Below, piece by piece: positions 12,852 to 27,560 of a stretch of DNA of 64,000 bases. The position numbers and the translations under genes are program-made. The notes beneath the pieces were generated by a model. It was not told the DNA's origin, did not search any database, and saw only the letters and a list, made by a program, of their open reading frames with translations. Location: the NCBI GenBank assembly GCA_029718625.1, contig CM056377.1, positions 33,460,653 to 33,524,652 on the forward strand, given 5' to 3'. How positions within the stretch are numbered: the first letter of the stretch is position 1; each line of letters begins with the position of its first letter. The stretch is from Synaphobranchus kaupii (lineage: Eukaryota; Chordata; Actinopteri; Anguilliformes; Synaphobranchidae).

Positions 12852-15606
12852 TGCCTGGCTGGTGCGGTTCGGCCAGCGGGGGGAGAGGAATCCTCCGAAG
12901 AGACGGGTGGGTGACTTGCAGACACTCACAGGCCTTTCGGGAGATGTGCTAGGAGGTGGAACCCCATGCTTTCTGTGGTGCTTTTTGCACCATTTGTGTG
13001 TTTATAGATCTGTCTGTTTTGTATAGCTATGCCCAGGGAGAGTGAGCTCCTTTGACGTTTGTGCCCCACTACCTCTCTGGCGCTCACCTAGCTTTCTGCT
13101 CTGCTCCCTGAAATGCACTAGACTAAAGAAACAACAGAGACGGTACAGAAACACCGGAGACAACCGTCTGTACATCTGTTCCGGGGTAAGGAAAATAGTT
13201 CCGGTACCAATTCTAATTAATAATGTGTTCCAACATTAAGAAGTTCCGCTAGTGGGACTTCCGGAATCTCAATATTTCGATACAGTAATGAATCTCGCTT
13301 GTCCAACGCATAATCAGGAGGAACACAACTACGCACAAACGTAGACAGCAGGCAGAGAGACTAGTCTAATCTGAGGGACAAGGCAAATATATTTAAGGAA
13401 GATAATTCGCTGAAGGCCGAGGCCATAGTAAACGGGACGAATAAAGACACTTTAACGCCAACAATGCTGGCATTCACACCACAAACAAATTCCGGGAGAA
13501 TTCCACCACATCCCATCGCATTTACACCAGGAAAGTACCGTGTTATTACCATTATCAGATATCCAATTATTACAATGGCAGTGCCCCATTTTGTCACTTT
13601 ACATCTGTTTACAGCGTCATTTGAACTAAATTTTGAGTGATTGGATCAAGCTAAATTGTTATTTAAAGTTTTTATACTTTTCATGGATGTATTTATTTAG
13701 CATTTAACGTTACTGCTATCCCAAGCCACAAATGACAAAACGGCTCATACTTAGTGTTACCATATTTTTCTTTAGAGTAAAATGTCAATTTTACTTCAAT
13801 TTTCACATCATGGGCCATCATCATTATTGTTTTTTCTTCTGCTTTTCTTGGATCTTCCCTGCGCAGCGGTTTGAGTTTGTTGCTCTTACCTGATATATGG
13901 GCAGTTTATGATTCATAATTGCAATGCAGGCAAGGAATAATTTGATATTGCTCTCCATCTCTTGAAATATTTTGGTCAATTTCTAAGCCATTTTGGATAC
14001 AAAAATAACATTACAGCAGTGATGCATCTCAGCTCTCTTTGATAAAGAATAGACAAAACTACCCACTGCCAGAACACCGTCTCATTCCCTTCATAATTGC
14101 TAATAATAAACTGTACTGGCATAAGTATTTAATTTGTCTTGGGTAAATGCTTTCCTGCAAAATTTTTCTCACTTTGAAGTCAATGTTGCTCTTGAGCATG
14201 GTACTAAAGGTTGAAGTAAATGAAAATAATTTTATAGAAACCAGTTTGTTTTCTGTACGTGTTTGCTAGTGTTAGCAAAGTCCCCCTCACAGTCCTGAAT
14301 CTACCGTTTCATTGTGACCTTTACCTCCACTGGTGTTGGCAGATTTGCCATCTGTTAAAGCATATAATGTTCAGGCTCACAATCATGTGATTTTAAGTCT
14401 CATATGTGAACAGGCATGAAATATCACTAGTGTTGGTAATCAAACCATCCTGTTATGCAGCTCAGGAAATAACTTAAGATCAGGTTTACTAATGCAACAA
14501 ATGTCCTTAGCTTTATATATTACCAATATGGTAGTAATAAGTTGTCTAACAAGTCTTCCCTCAGTAACTGCAGCTTGTTTTATAGTCCAGTACTACAATA
14601 TGCATGGCATATTCTGGCTCATATGAAGTATAATTTGCCTCATCTTATTGTGCAAGGAAAGGAGGACATAGGCTATTTTCTGCATATTGTCTTCCAATTG
14701 CAAAAAAGTGACAAGATTTTAAACAATTGGTGAAACGTGGCATCTTGGTGCAAATATTACATTTAATATTACATTTACAATATCCCAAAAACATATTTAG
14801 TCATGACTGGCTGAAGAACTGTGATTGCATAAAGTCTATCTTTTGGTTCAAAATCGATATCCAGTTTGATTCATTCAGAGAACAATGTCAGTCTTATCAG
14901 TCAAAAATAACCATCACACAGTACCAGCAAAAAAAAGTACAATTCTTATTAAAGCTGTACTAGCCTCACGAGTGTTTGTTTTTCTATCTTCCAAGACAAT
15001 GTTGTATTGCCTAAAGAAAAAGGCTGTTAAAAATTATAATCATAGACAAACCTTTACAAATAGACATAATTTGGAAGGGATACAAAAACTAAAAATGAAA
15101 ATAAACTATTCATACACAAACCATAATTTCTGATTATACACCAGAGGAAGTGTGCATTTTATCTTACAAAGGCAATAATATTAATATGTGCATGCCCAAA
15201 TATAGTAAAACATAGCAATATACATCTCACTACACAATGTGACTGTACCATTGTTAGCATCATGGACAAGCCCAACTGAACACAACATTCAGTTTCATTT
15301 AGTTTGTCAGTTCAATGGCCTCCATGTCAAAACAGATAATTTTGATGTGCCAAGGGCATGGTATTAGGATTTCTAACCTTTTGCTGAATGAGCCGAGACA
15401 ACGGGGAGAAAAGTTGGCACAAAAAGAACAACTGGAAAAGGGCAAAATGTGTATGACACTTAAAATATTATTACAGGAAACATAATCCATTAAATCCCAC
15501 AGAGGTGTAGCTTTTCAGGCAAACAGATAGTCTGACACTCAGAAATGTCCCATCACAAAACACCCGTTAATGTGGATTCGAAAGAACTCTGCAAACTTCT
15601 TGTTCC
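12852..15606. other. med26 upstream region and smim7 downstream region
   Basis: About 2.7 kb without a supported gene. The part next to med26 exon 1 (12780-12960) is GC- and CpG-richer than its surroundings and is the likely med26 promoter/5' UTR. No TATA box is evident. The remainder is AT-rich and must include the smim7 3' UTR at its right end. Small open frames here (for example 13361-13597 minus) show no recognisable domain. Confidence 0.5.
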
Positions 15607-17224
<1,618 letters not shown>

Positions 17225-18703
17225 TTTGTCCGTCTCACCAAGCCAACCAAGCAAATTTTCAGAATGCAACAACGAAACGTCCTGGCCACAATGATTGATG
17301 CATGAATTGCACGAATAGCTGAAGGGTTTTCCCATACACCATAACCAATAGAATTTAAGTAAGTTAAAGTCAGCTTAACGTGATGGCTACTAACCCGGAA
17401 GTTACCACATTATCTCACAGAAAAAAGTATGAAGCTAAAATGCCCTCATAGATAGTCCACAACAAGGTGTAACCATTTTTATACAGCCTATGGGTGTAAC
17501 AAAATGCCGGTAGAAGAATCATAAAACGTAAAACATGTTGTGCTTGTATTACTGGAACGACCATAGTGCGCATGGTTGTACACAAGGTAGCGTCAGCGTT
17601 TTATAAATGGGTAATGAAGACTACACTTTTGAAGCTTAAGAGGAAAGTGTGAAGGTTTATAAGGCCCGTGGAAGGTTAGGGGTTATCCGAAAAGAGCCGG
17701 TGTGGGTGTTTTAGCCCAGCACTTAAGACCCCTGATTCTACTTATCAAGGTCTTGATTGAAGACCATGATTAGTTAATTAGCAGGTGTATGCAAAATTAT
17801 CCTGGGGTCCTGACACAGCTTGGTCATTAAATATCCCATGGAAATTTTATTGAAAGAGTCGGAATGTTATAATCCCTTGCGTTCTCTATCCACTTCAGTT
17901 CCCCTTTAAATGAGAATTATATTTCCAATTGACCAGGTGGCTAAATTAACTATTCCAGTGAAAATTGATAGTATGCTTTTCTTTCTACTTCTATATCATT
18001 TTTAGTTATTTGTTAATTTAACCTTTATTTTACCAGACAGGCCAATTAAGATTGAAATCAAAATGCAACAACAAGAACACACAACTAATAACAGGTCAAC
18101 ATTTACAGATATAACTGCTCTATATCCTTCTCATCCAAAGCTGCAGGTTTAATAAAAACTGCTTTAATTGTCTCCTTACTGCCCTGTTGAAAAGAAGAAA
18201 AAAAAAAAAAACATGGAAACCATTCAAAGTTTTTCTAATGGTTTCGATCACATACCATCAGGTTACCATAAAATACCATCTTATCACCATTAGATACTAG
18301 TAGATTAACATTAGAACTACATTAGGATAAAATTGGATCACCATCAATGACCATTAGATTACATTAAAACACAGTACACACCAGTAGAGACCACTAAGCA
18401 CCAAACATCGCTAATGGTTTGTGATGTTTTTTTCAGCAGGGTGATACCAAACCAAAAGAGTATCTTCATGTAAATAAATAATTAGGCTAGTTCTGGTCTG
18501 GCACAATGGTCTATCTGATAAACGATATTTACATCCATGGGCAAAAGCTCCCTCCTGTCCCCTTTTTGTACATTGTGGCATGTTTTTTGTGTCATCAAAT
18601 TTGCAATGACGAAAGACAATAATCTAAATTGCTGCGAGAATTGATACAATGGTGGTATCTCCCAAAAGCCTTCTTATTCGGTCTATGGTTGAATCTACTA
18701 TAG

Positions 18704-19440
18704 CAGGGGGTTCTGGGGCTGCCCTGTGTATGCTGGTTTTTGTTGCAGCCACAGTTGCAATCCCAGAATTTTAGCAAGCTGTTAATCTTTCTTAATTAGG
18801 TGCTTGTCATGTTTAGAAGAATTATTTACCCTCTTAAGCCACGTTATACCAGAAATAGCTATGGATGCCACGTAGAATAAACACCCCATGTTCACATTGT
18901 GCTTATTGTGCTATATTATTTAAAAGAGAGAAGAAAATTATTTAACAGATCCATTTAAAGACTGATTTGAATCAATAGGCTCCTAATTGGGGAAAGTGTG
19001 GACACATGGCCACTAAAACTAACCACTTGGTAGATAATGAAGAATTCAAACACAAAGCAAACAATAACGAGCCAAACCTGTATTGTGTTAATAAGCTTAA
19101 AGAAAAAATTATGAGTTAAACACATGTGTTCAACAACCTAATTAGGAGCCTATTGATTCACTTCACTATTTAATTTGATCAGTTAAAATACATAATTGTG
19201 TAACCTCTTTTTATGTAATTGTTGCAATATAGCACAATAAGCACAAGTGAACATGGAGAGTTTATTCTACATGGCATGCATGGCTATTTCTGATATAATC
19301 TGTCTTAAGAGGGTAAATAATTCCTCTAAACATGAAAATCACTTAATTAAGAAAAATTGTTAAAATTCTGGGATTGCAACTGTGGTTGCAACGAAAACCA
19401 GCATACACAGGGGGCCCCAGGACCGGTTTGGGAACCCCTG
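18704..19440. mobile_element. Non-autonomous hAT-type foldback element with target duplication
   Basis: A 737 bp element beginning cagggggttctgg and ending ggtttgggaacccctg. These ends are of the CAGGGGTTCCCAAA hAT type. Near-complementary arms of about 290 bp (18704-18989 and 19139-19440) include agcatacacagg, tagcacaataagca and gaatcaataggctcctaatt. The flanking 8-mers tactatag (18696-18703) and tactagag (19441-19448) match at 7 of 8 positions, as expected for a hAT 8-bp target duplication. No coding sequence. Confidence 0.87.
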
Positions 19441-19987
19441 TACTAGAGCATCGCTCATGCCCGTCTGCTTGTTTGGCTACTTACAGGTTAATTTAAGGTG
19501 TCTTGCAATACATTGAAATTATATCGACGGTTCTCATGGCTATAGATCGGTTTTCTTGCTTCATGTGAAATAACTAATACCATGCAGCCTACGAAGGAAA
19601 GTAGTCTCCGAGGCTACAGAACAGCGTAAAATACGTATTTGCAATCGAAACAACGTAATAATGTGAAGTGTAATTCCAATCGGTTCTCCTTAAAGGCATT
19701 GATGCGGGCATTGTTTTCTGCAAATCGGTCTACTGTGGTTGGAGCAGTGGGATTACATTGAATTCAGAATTCCGAAGGCAGATACATTCTGATTAGCCTA
19801 AATCAAAGAACGATGCAAAATATATACATTTTCTTTCGGGATAAAATGGGAGTTGGGGTTTTCATATTTTTTAACCTATGTGTATAATGCGCAGCTAATT
19901 GTGTCCAGTTGGTGACGTTCGGTAAATGGAGCTGACAAGCAAGAACACTTGGCAGAGAACAGTTTATTTGGCTGTGCAGATGAGGTG

Positions 19988-19996
19988 TATTTATAG
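19988..19996 (+). promoter_or_regulatory. tmem38a: Candidate TATA-like / MEF2-like site upstream of tmem38a
   Basis: TATTTATAG lies about 136 bases upstream of the tmem38a start codon. It could be a TATA box. It also matches the MEF2 consensus except for the first base, which would suit a muscle gene. Assignment is by position and motif only. Confidence 0.35.
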
Positions 19997-20123
19997 GAAG
20001 CCTTGAGTGAAAGAGCTTTTACTCGTGGAGACTGGGGGCTTTGCGGCGGGACGCTGGACTAGGGGCATTTGATCAAAAAATTGGCTCTGTATATGCGGTA
20101 GTGCGAGTAAAAATAATAAAAGC

Positions 20124-23100
20124 ATGGACGTGCTGGAAGTTCTAAATTTGGGCGAAATTGCCCAATATTTCTCAAAAATGGCAATGTTTCCTGTTTTTGA
20201 TCTTGCTTATTACATCGTGTCCATACTGTACCTCAAGTATGAACCAGGTGAGTAGCCTATATTCTGTCCATTTTTTTATTTTGTGTAGCCTATCTTCAAG
20301 GTGAATACATTTGAATGGCTGCATGTCATTATTAACGTTTATGTAATAGCCTATTTTATTTTATTTTACTGTCAATGTCAAGCAAGTTAAGTTTCATGTT
20401 TCAGTTGTCTAGGTGTTGCGGATATAGACTATTCTATTGAATGTAAAAAAGGAAAAACTGTTATTAAATGGTTGTACAAATAAGGCTATATCAGACAATA
20501 ACGCTTTACTTTCGTTTCATGTTTGAGTTGACTGAACACATTTTCAACTGCTCCTTAGTTTACCAGTGGTCCACGTTTTTGCCCGGGTATGTCAGGCTAT
20601 GTATACCGTTGAACATCTGAGTAGCAATCTACTTTTTATAAGCTAAACAGTAGGCCCTATGGGTGAACTAAAAAGTAATTCATACAGTTCTACTATACTG
20701 TAGCCTGGGAGTAGTTTTAATTAATGACGTTGTCTTCCCAACACACGCACTTTAACGAAGTAAAAAAGTAATTTTCATAATGTTCTCAGTGAAATTTGAT
20801 AGACACACAGCGACATACCGAAGCTCCGCAATAAATAGAATTTCCTTAAATAGAGGGCAGCAAGCCCAGAATTCGCACATAGTTAAAACAAGAGCTTGTC
20901 CATAGATGATAGGCTACTGATAGTAATTAATAGCCTAATTGTTGGTGCTTGCTCGGCTCAATTTCTATTGTTATTTTTTACATCAGTTCAACCACGTCAG
21001 TGTCTTACGACCTCTCCATAGCCTACATTAAAGCCCTTTAACCTTCAGAGGGCTAAAGTTTTTAAGTCAGTTAATGAAATTACATATTTTAATGGTAGGC
21101 TTACGCTTAATTGACTTCAGCAATACGATTATTACCCACCATCCCACAAAGACTACGGATACTACTGTTTCAAAGTAGGCCTAATTATTAGAAAGAAAAT
21201 CGTCACAAAGGGCACTGGGTCATGTGAATTGCGAAGCACTGTCGCTGAAATGTAAGATGTAATCTATGCATTGGTGCGATCTGGCACAATTGTTAACCTC
21301 CGGTGTAACATTAAGTCATCACATTTGGCACGTCAGTTTGTCACTTGATTAATAGTTTAATTAATTTTTTTTGTTAGTATTGAGAGCATAGAAAGTGTGT
21401 TGCAGAAAGGTTTGTTAAAATATTTTTTTTCTATTGGGCAGTTTTAGAAGTACAAGGAGTTGTGTAGTAATGATTGAAATAACAAAAATAAATGTCACTG
21501 TGTAATAGCCTATACCAAGTCCCCCCCATCCCCTACCCATCCCACAACCAGTTTGATCCTGTGCAGGTGGAGCAGGATTTGCATGCCATTTTCATTGTCA
21601 CCCCTGATACCGCATCGCCAGTGGCGACTGGTCATTAGGGGCAAGTGGGGCACAGCCCCACCTGCTGTCAGCTGAAAGAATTGTGCAAACAAATGATATT
21701 ATTATTCATTCTCAAATATTATCATCTCTGCTTTCATTTATTAAATATGTATACAACATCTTCCTAAATCGCATATCATTTTTAATATTTTATCATGTTC
21801 ATTGGTCCCTGCCTTGCTGCTTTAGACTGCGTTCTCCAGATTCGTGTCCACAGTAACGTTAGACCGTGAGTGGGGCTAGCCGCTAGCCCCTCGCTCACAG
21901 CGCAATGTGTGTGTACCGTTGGAAAATGCAAATACGCATGCTCAGAGAGTTACTGTATTCAATGTAGATCACACGATTTTGATGACAACAGCCCGTAGCC
22001 CCACTAAAACGTCATATCATATTTCAGAGTTGATTGGCTATTTCTGTCTGGCGCTAGTGTAACGTAGCAACGTAACGTTAGTCAGTCAATAAGAGAGGGG
22101 ATACTAGTACTGTATTATAGCTAGCTAACTTGAGAAAAAATATAAAATAAATATGAACGAAGTGGATTATTTACTGAAGCACACTTTTGACACCCTTACT
22201 CTGGGTGAGAAATTGGAGGTTAAGCGCCTTGGTGCCCACCAGCCACGCGATATAATCATCACCCAAACTGGAAAACACAACCGCGGGTTTAATGTGGAGT
22301 GGTTTTTGAAAGAAAAAAAAGAAGGCTAACAGCTAACGTTGGCGTAGACAAGAAGGCACTCTTCTGTTTTCCGTGTATGTTATTTGGGGGAGACGGTCCT
22401 TGGTCGAGGACGGGTTTCAAGGATTTGATTTATTTTTTTGCCGCAGCATGAAACCCTGTTCTGAAAACTCTTCCAGATAAAGTGGGGATTAAGGTTAGTG
22501 GGTTCACACGCTAGCTAAAAGCACAGTAACTACATTGATTGTAGCTGGCATCTGCATCCTGTAACCTAATCACAAACATTGCAAACATTTACAAACGCAG
22601 ACTCCGTATTCTTTCTAAATTATTGGTTTTATTTTAAACATCCCCGTATTTAGTCAGTACAAACATACCGCTAACACTTTGGCTCTATTCCACGCACATT
22701 TTCGTAATTTCTGGGACCTAAAAAATTTATCCAGGTGTAGAAATGTTTGGTTAGATTTCTAGCTAGAGCAGCTGGTTAACGTTAGTCACGTTAGCTAGGC
22801 AATCACGGTAGCTAGCGAACTTATATGGCCAGCCAGCAAGGATGACTTTAAGGAAGTCGAAAAACTTAAATTAAAATGGCTTGCCATAAGCTATCGTTAG
22901 CTTGCTAGCTAACAGTTAAATGTTAAAACGACTTGCCGTGAGATATCGTTAGCTTGCTAGCTAGCTAACCCAGCATTGCTAAGCAATGGTAACGTTCATG
23001 ACAGGGGAGTACAGGGGGAGTACATGACAGGGAGCGATTGCGTACGGGAGGGGGTTGGAATAGATAAATTAATATCTAAATTGAAATTACTTTGTTTTTT

Positions 23101-23214
23101 AACATCTTCCCGCGGCACTGTCAGGATAATCCTGATCTCCCCCTCCCTCCCTCTCCTGGAGCTCAGCTTCACCTGTTGTGGACCTCACCAGTCGCCACTG
23201 ACACACTCACTCAC

Positions 23215-23251
<37 letters not shown>

Positions 23252-23696
23252 GGATAGCTGTTTGTTGACGTGTTAAAAACGCATCAGTAGCAAGTGGGAT
23301 TACTGTAATTTTGATTACTGTAGTTTGCCTGGTATGTAGCCTTAGTGGTTGGTGGCTGCCCCACCAATTTTTTACATATAAAAGCGCATCGCACACACTA
23401 TCAGACAAGTCTCATGAATGAGTTCAAGAAGGTGTTAAGGGTCAAAGGCTGAGCCAGGTCTGTCAGTTGCGAGGCAGGCCAAGCAGTGTACCAGAGCCTA
23501 TTTTTAAATCACATTTCAGAGGATCGTTTTTCTGTCAAACTGCCGGCTAATCGTTCCTCGACCAGGGCACACCTGTTCCAGGGGATCTGTGCAGCTTAGG
23601 AGTCCAAGCGAATGACTCACAGCTCTTGATTTACCTCTGAAAAATCACAGCAGCATATATAGGGCCTTTACATCACAACAACACATAGATACACCG

Positions 23697-23731
<35 letters not shown>

Positions 23732-26700
23732 ATAAAATAAACTAAACCCTAACCCCTGCCCACACACATACACACACACTATGCATATTTGTAGATGAAT
23801 ATATAGATACCTATTTTGCTACTTGGATTTATGTTTATGTTAGAATGGACTGAAATACGAGGAACCTGAGGCCACTATTAAAAAAACAAAAAAAAAAAAA
23901 CATTACCCACATTGTTCCTTTAGTCCCTGATTTAACTTACACAAACATATCTTTAGACATGTCCTATTGCTGCATCACCTCTACCAATTCAGGAGGATGC
24001 GGACTAGCACAAGTGCCCTCTGGAAACCCTGCAGGCAGCTTTCTCTCTCTGCAGGCCACTAGCTGAGCTGCTCAGCCAATGTTATTTGTCATGTCATTTT
24101 ATGCAGCTGGCACAGGTAGACTGTGTGGCAGGCACCCGATCACCCAGAGGAGTCTCCATCATGATGAGGTGGGGGATACCCTGCAGCCGGATGTAGTTTA
24201 CTGGCAGGCACAGGGCAAACTAAGAGAAGTCTGTGTTTATATTGACTAATAGTCTCATTGTATTCCAGTCGTCAATCAAGTCCAATTGTCAAACAGCACT
24301 GAAAATTGTTAAATATATTTAAATATATTTTCTTATTGCAAATGCATTTTTCTAAGAGAAATACTCATCCATTTCTTGAAAATTTGAATGTGCATAAATG
24401 CTGTACAGAATCAGTATGAGACCTAGCAAACTCTTGTGTGCAGAACAAAATATATTGGAGGTGAACACAGGCGATATTTAAACAAATTTTGAACGTAGGC
24501 AAGAGAGAGTGGAAAAACAGTCTCATGCAGGGCTCTACCTTCCTACCTGGACAATCCTATATCCTAATCCTGTGGACTTCTGGCCATAGTGAGCACTGCC
24601 AAGGTCAGGATTGCCTGCAGACCTTGGAGAACATCACTAGGTAAACAAGTGCCTGAACAAAAAGATATGAAGTGAGTTTATGCTTCGATATCAGGCAAAT
24701 AGAGACTTCTTCAAGAGACAAAACATTCATTTCACATTAGGCTTAAACCGTTTTTCTTATTTTTTTAATAAGCAAGTGATCAAGATGGAAGAAAAGTCGA
24801 GCTAAACATAAACACTTAAGACAAAAACATTGTTTAATGTGAAAATCGTTGTTGTCCTGCAGGGTCAGTAGAGGTGTCTCGCCGGAGTCCCGTGGCCTCC
24901 TGGCTCTGTGCCATGCTCTACTGCTTTGGGAGCTACATCCTAGCAGACATCATGCTGGGACATTCTCCCATTGACTATTTCCACAACAACAGCCATGTCC
25001 TATTAGCCACAGCTGTCTGGTGAGCTTCTTTTTAGCTTTAACATCCAATCACATTGCATGTACAATGTTCCCTGAGGCTGAAATGTGTAACTTCCTTTAC
25101 AATGCTAAATATAGTGTTTGGTGTTTTATGTTCAATTTAATATAAAAAAGTGCTGTTAATAATCGTTGATTCAAAGGCTATTGTAATATTGGGGAACATA
25201 CTAACCCCATTTTGCTTTATCTTTATCTTTTTTGTAATAAATATGAATGTGTAGTTCATAGTTCAGTATGCTTCATGAACATATTGCAGAATTGTCTAAT
25301 ATGATATAAGTAGGTAACCACATCAAGTTAGCGTGCTGAATGTAAAGCCATAGCAAATCTATTATGTGCCTTCTGCAAATATTGACACAACGCACTTCAT
25401 TTGAGTTGTCAGCTCAGGGAAGTTAATGTTGTACAGCTTGGTATCATAGACCAAAGAGGAGTGGTTTATGTATGCAAGTTATTTAAACGGAAACCAAATA
25501 TTAAGTTACTTCTTCTTGTCTTTCACTTGCATGTATAACGTAACAACAACAGGTACCTCGTCTTTTTCTGCCCACTCAACCTGTTCTACAAATGTGTGGC
25601 CTTCATGCCAGTTAAGCTGGTGCTGGTGGCTTTGAAGGAGGTGGTCCGCACTCGGAAAATTGCTGCCGGTGTGCACCATGCCCATCACGCCTATCACCAT
25701 GGCTGGTTCATCATGGTCATCACCGGTTATGTCAAAGGTGGGTACCTCTCTTTTCCAAAGCCTCCCAATTCATACTTCTGGCACCTCCTGGTGGGCCACA
25801 CTTACCAGGAGGAAAAACACAAGGACACTCTGGACTCCTTTCACACTGGAGCAGGATATAGGCCTTCCTCCTAATTATTTCTCCTTTATCCTTCCTATTT
25901 ATATCCCCACAGGCTCCGGAGTGGCTCTGATGTCCAATTTCGAGCAGCTGCTACGTGGAGTGTGGAGACCCGAGAGCAATGAAATTCTGAATATGTCATT
26001 GTGAGTGAAAGTCCTGGTGCTTTAAGGTTGTGGTTTAAAAAAAACAAAAAAAAAACTTTTCTTCATAATCTTCTGAAGACCGAAGTACTCCCCCCAATTC
26101 TTCTTAAAGCAAATAGACTATCTCTGAGAATGACTGGGATCAGAGCCTTATTTTAGTCTGAGAGTTAGTTACCTAATAGAATACATTTTCTTTCCAGAGC
26201 AAAAGTTGAGAGTAATCTAAATTTCACATGCTTATGTTGATATCATATGTCGCATGGAATTACTTTTCCATATGTGCACTTGAGAGGGATATGTCAGCAT
26301 TAGTGGATTACCTTGTCACTTTCTCCCAACAGCCCAACTAAGGCAAGTCTGTATGGAGCCATACTGTTCACCCTCCAAGAAACACATTGGCTGCCTGTCT
26401 CCAAGAGCGTCCTCATCTGCCTCTTTACTTTGTCCATGGCCACTTCCAAGGTACATCCTGACATGCGGAGCAGAGGGATTGCAACAACGAATTGTGCTCT
26501 GACTCTGGAGTCAGTCCCACGTGTCACCAAAAGCACTAGCCTTACCCTAAGTAACTAAATTAGCCGGCGCTGAGTGTTAGCCATTCTTTCTAAGCCCACT
26601 CTGCGTCCCTCTAAGACGTATCGCTGAAAGTGTAACCCCTGCGCATTCTTTCTCAGGACCTGACCCCTGCCTGCTAAAACTGTTCTACTATGTGTTCTCC

Positions 26701-26916
26701 AGGTGGTCATGACTGCCCGTCACTCTCACGGCTCCCCCTTCGCCCTCGTGGAATCTTGGGTATGCCACTTCCTGTTTTGCTCCCCACTTGGAGGCGCTGA
26801 GGACCACCATGACCATCCGCACTCCCGCCCCCCGCCGCCCGCCCGCGTCTCCAGCAAAAACCAAGGAGGAGCTCAACGAAGGAACCCGCAGGAGGAAGGC
26901 CAAGAAAGCCGAGTAG
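20124..26916 (+). CDS. tmem38a: Trimeric intracellular cation channel type A (TRIC-A), last exon frameshifted
   Basis: Exons: 20124-20247, 24863-25019, 25553-25737, 25913-26000, 26333-26450, 26703 to about 26916. The first five give exactly 224 codons with GT-AG introns. TRIC-A is a monovalent cation channel of sarcoplasmic/endoplasmic reticulum that balances charge during calcium release. Conserved segments seen: [60 protein letters not shown] and [15 protein letters not shown]. Hydrophobic helices fit the multi-pass fold. In exon 6 the reading frame starts correctly ([13 protein letters not shown]), but the lysine-rich family tail ([18 protein letters not shown], stop at 26914-26916) lies in another frame. 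As written, the frame runs on to a stop at 27008 (325 aa). With one base fewer it would be about 294 aa; human is 299. Confidence 0.93.
22154..22437 (+). pseudogene. hAT transposase N-terminal fragment (TTF-type zinc finger)
   Basis: An open start [20 protein letters not shown] leads to [20 protein letters not shown] and then stops after a run of eight A (about 22313-22320). Beyond it, in another frame, comes a CxxC segment typical of TTF-finger hAT proteins: [17 protein letters not shown] followed by SRTGFKDL (to about 22437). The frame change at the A run and the lack of the downstream DDE/dimerisation region mark it as a dead relic. Confidence 0.75.
22740..22980. repeat. TAACGTTAGCTAGC-rich local duplication
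   Basis: Two diverged tandem copies of a segment ending atcgttagcttgctagct (about 22861-22910 and 22920-22970) lie in a block of gttaacgttagt and cacgttagctagg words inside the hAT relic. Low-complexity duplication; no function is apparent. Confidence 0.6.
23217..23248. repeat. (CT)n microsatellite
   Basis: Pure TC/CT run of about 30 bp just right of the hAT relic in tmem38a intron 1. Confidence 0.9.
23697..23731. repeat. Poly-C tract, 35 bp
   Basis: An uninterrupted run of 35 C in tmem38a intron 1, the longest homopolymer in the window. The G-rich strand could form quadruplexes, and the exact length is prone to sequencing error. Confidence 0.95.
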
Positions 26917-27560
26917 ACGGCAGGTCACACTGGATTTACAAAAAGTCCTCACCGCCACCACAAACGACGACAACCGCAACAACACCCGGCATCCAGTCAC
27001 CCTCCTAGATCCAGCGACCTGCACTGAACGTGTTGCATTTTGCGAGTGGACTTTCCCATTCCTTCATAAGGGAGGAGGGGGGGGGGGGCGGCAGTTTGGG
27101 GTTTACTATGTGAAGCGCTTTCATTTTGATCAAATGGTGCTTTTTTCATTATTAATATATACAATGTTAAAATGCTGTAAATAGCTCACCAGCACTGGGT
27201 GTTCAAACAGAATGACAGTAACCCATCGATTCCTATTTATATATTTATGTATTTATTCTACATAATTGCCTCTTGAGTTCAACAACATGTGGTGGTTACT
27301 GTAAATCTGTTTGGTTTGCTTGACTTCTGTAATTCAGTTCACAAGTCTTCTTTTAGAAAAATTAAAAATGATGTATTTACATATAGAACCCAGCTGAAAG
27401 TCCAAGAAACACCATGGTCACAAACGAACATAGGAAGAAAGCATGAGACCAGAGTCTCCGACCTCTAGACTGTATGTGGAAGCTTTCTAGATAACATGAA
27501 GATGAGGTCTAATGTATATCCTAAAAAAGACAATAAATTCATTGCCATGGAAGGGTTTAT
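26917..27560 (+). other. tmem38a: tmem38a 3' UTR and polyadenylation signal
   Basis: Downstream of the family-like stop codon. Contains a poly-G stretch near 27071-27089 and a canonical AATAAA at 27532-27537, followed by a GT-rich stretch. The transcript end is inferred to be near 27555. Confidence 0.6.

Larger units (their letters stand above)
17225..20123. other. Divergent intergenic region smim7 / tmem38a
   Basis: 2.9 kb between the two start codons, so it should hold both promoters. A dispersed-repeat-like segment with ttaacctttattttaccaga is at about 18012, and a hAT foldback element fills 18704-19440. TAACGTTA-type motifs cluster on the smim7 side, inside the gene at about 16817 and 17008. 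Nothing else is recognised. Confidence 0.6.
21619..23200 (+). mobile_element. Degraded hAT element in tmem38a intron 1
   Basis: The terminal repeat CAGTGGCGACTGG at 21619 is mirrored by ccagtcgccactg ending at 23200. Inside is a remnant of a TTF-zinc-finger hAT transposase (separate entry). The flanking 8-mers (cgcatcgc and acacactc) do not match convincingly, so one end may be eroded or the right boundary may differ. Confidence 0.7.

Noticed and set aside
23732..23760. aaccctaacccc resembling telomeric repeat
   Set aside because: Only about two imperfect units next to a C run; not an interstitial telomere array.
26688..27024. Minus-strand open frames over tmem38a exon 6
   Set aside because: Shadow frames in GC-rich sequence; the plus-strand gene explains the region.
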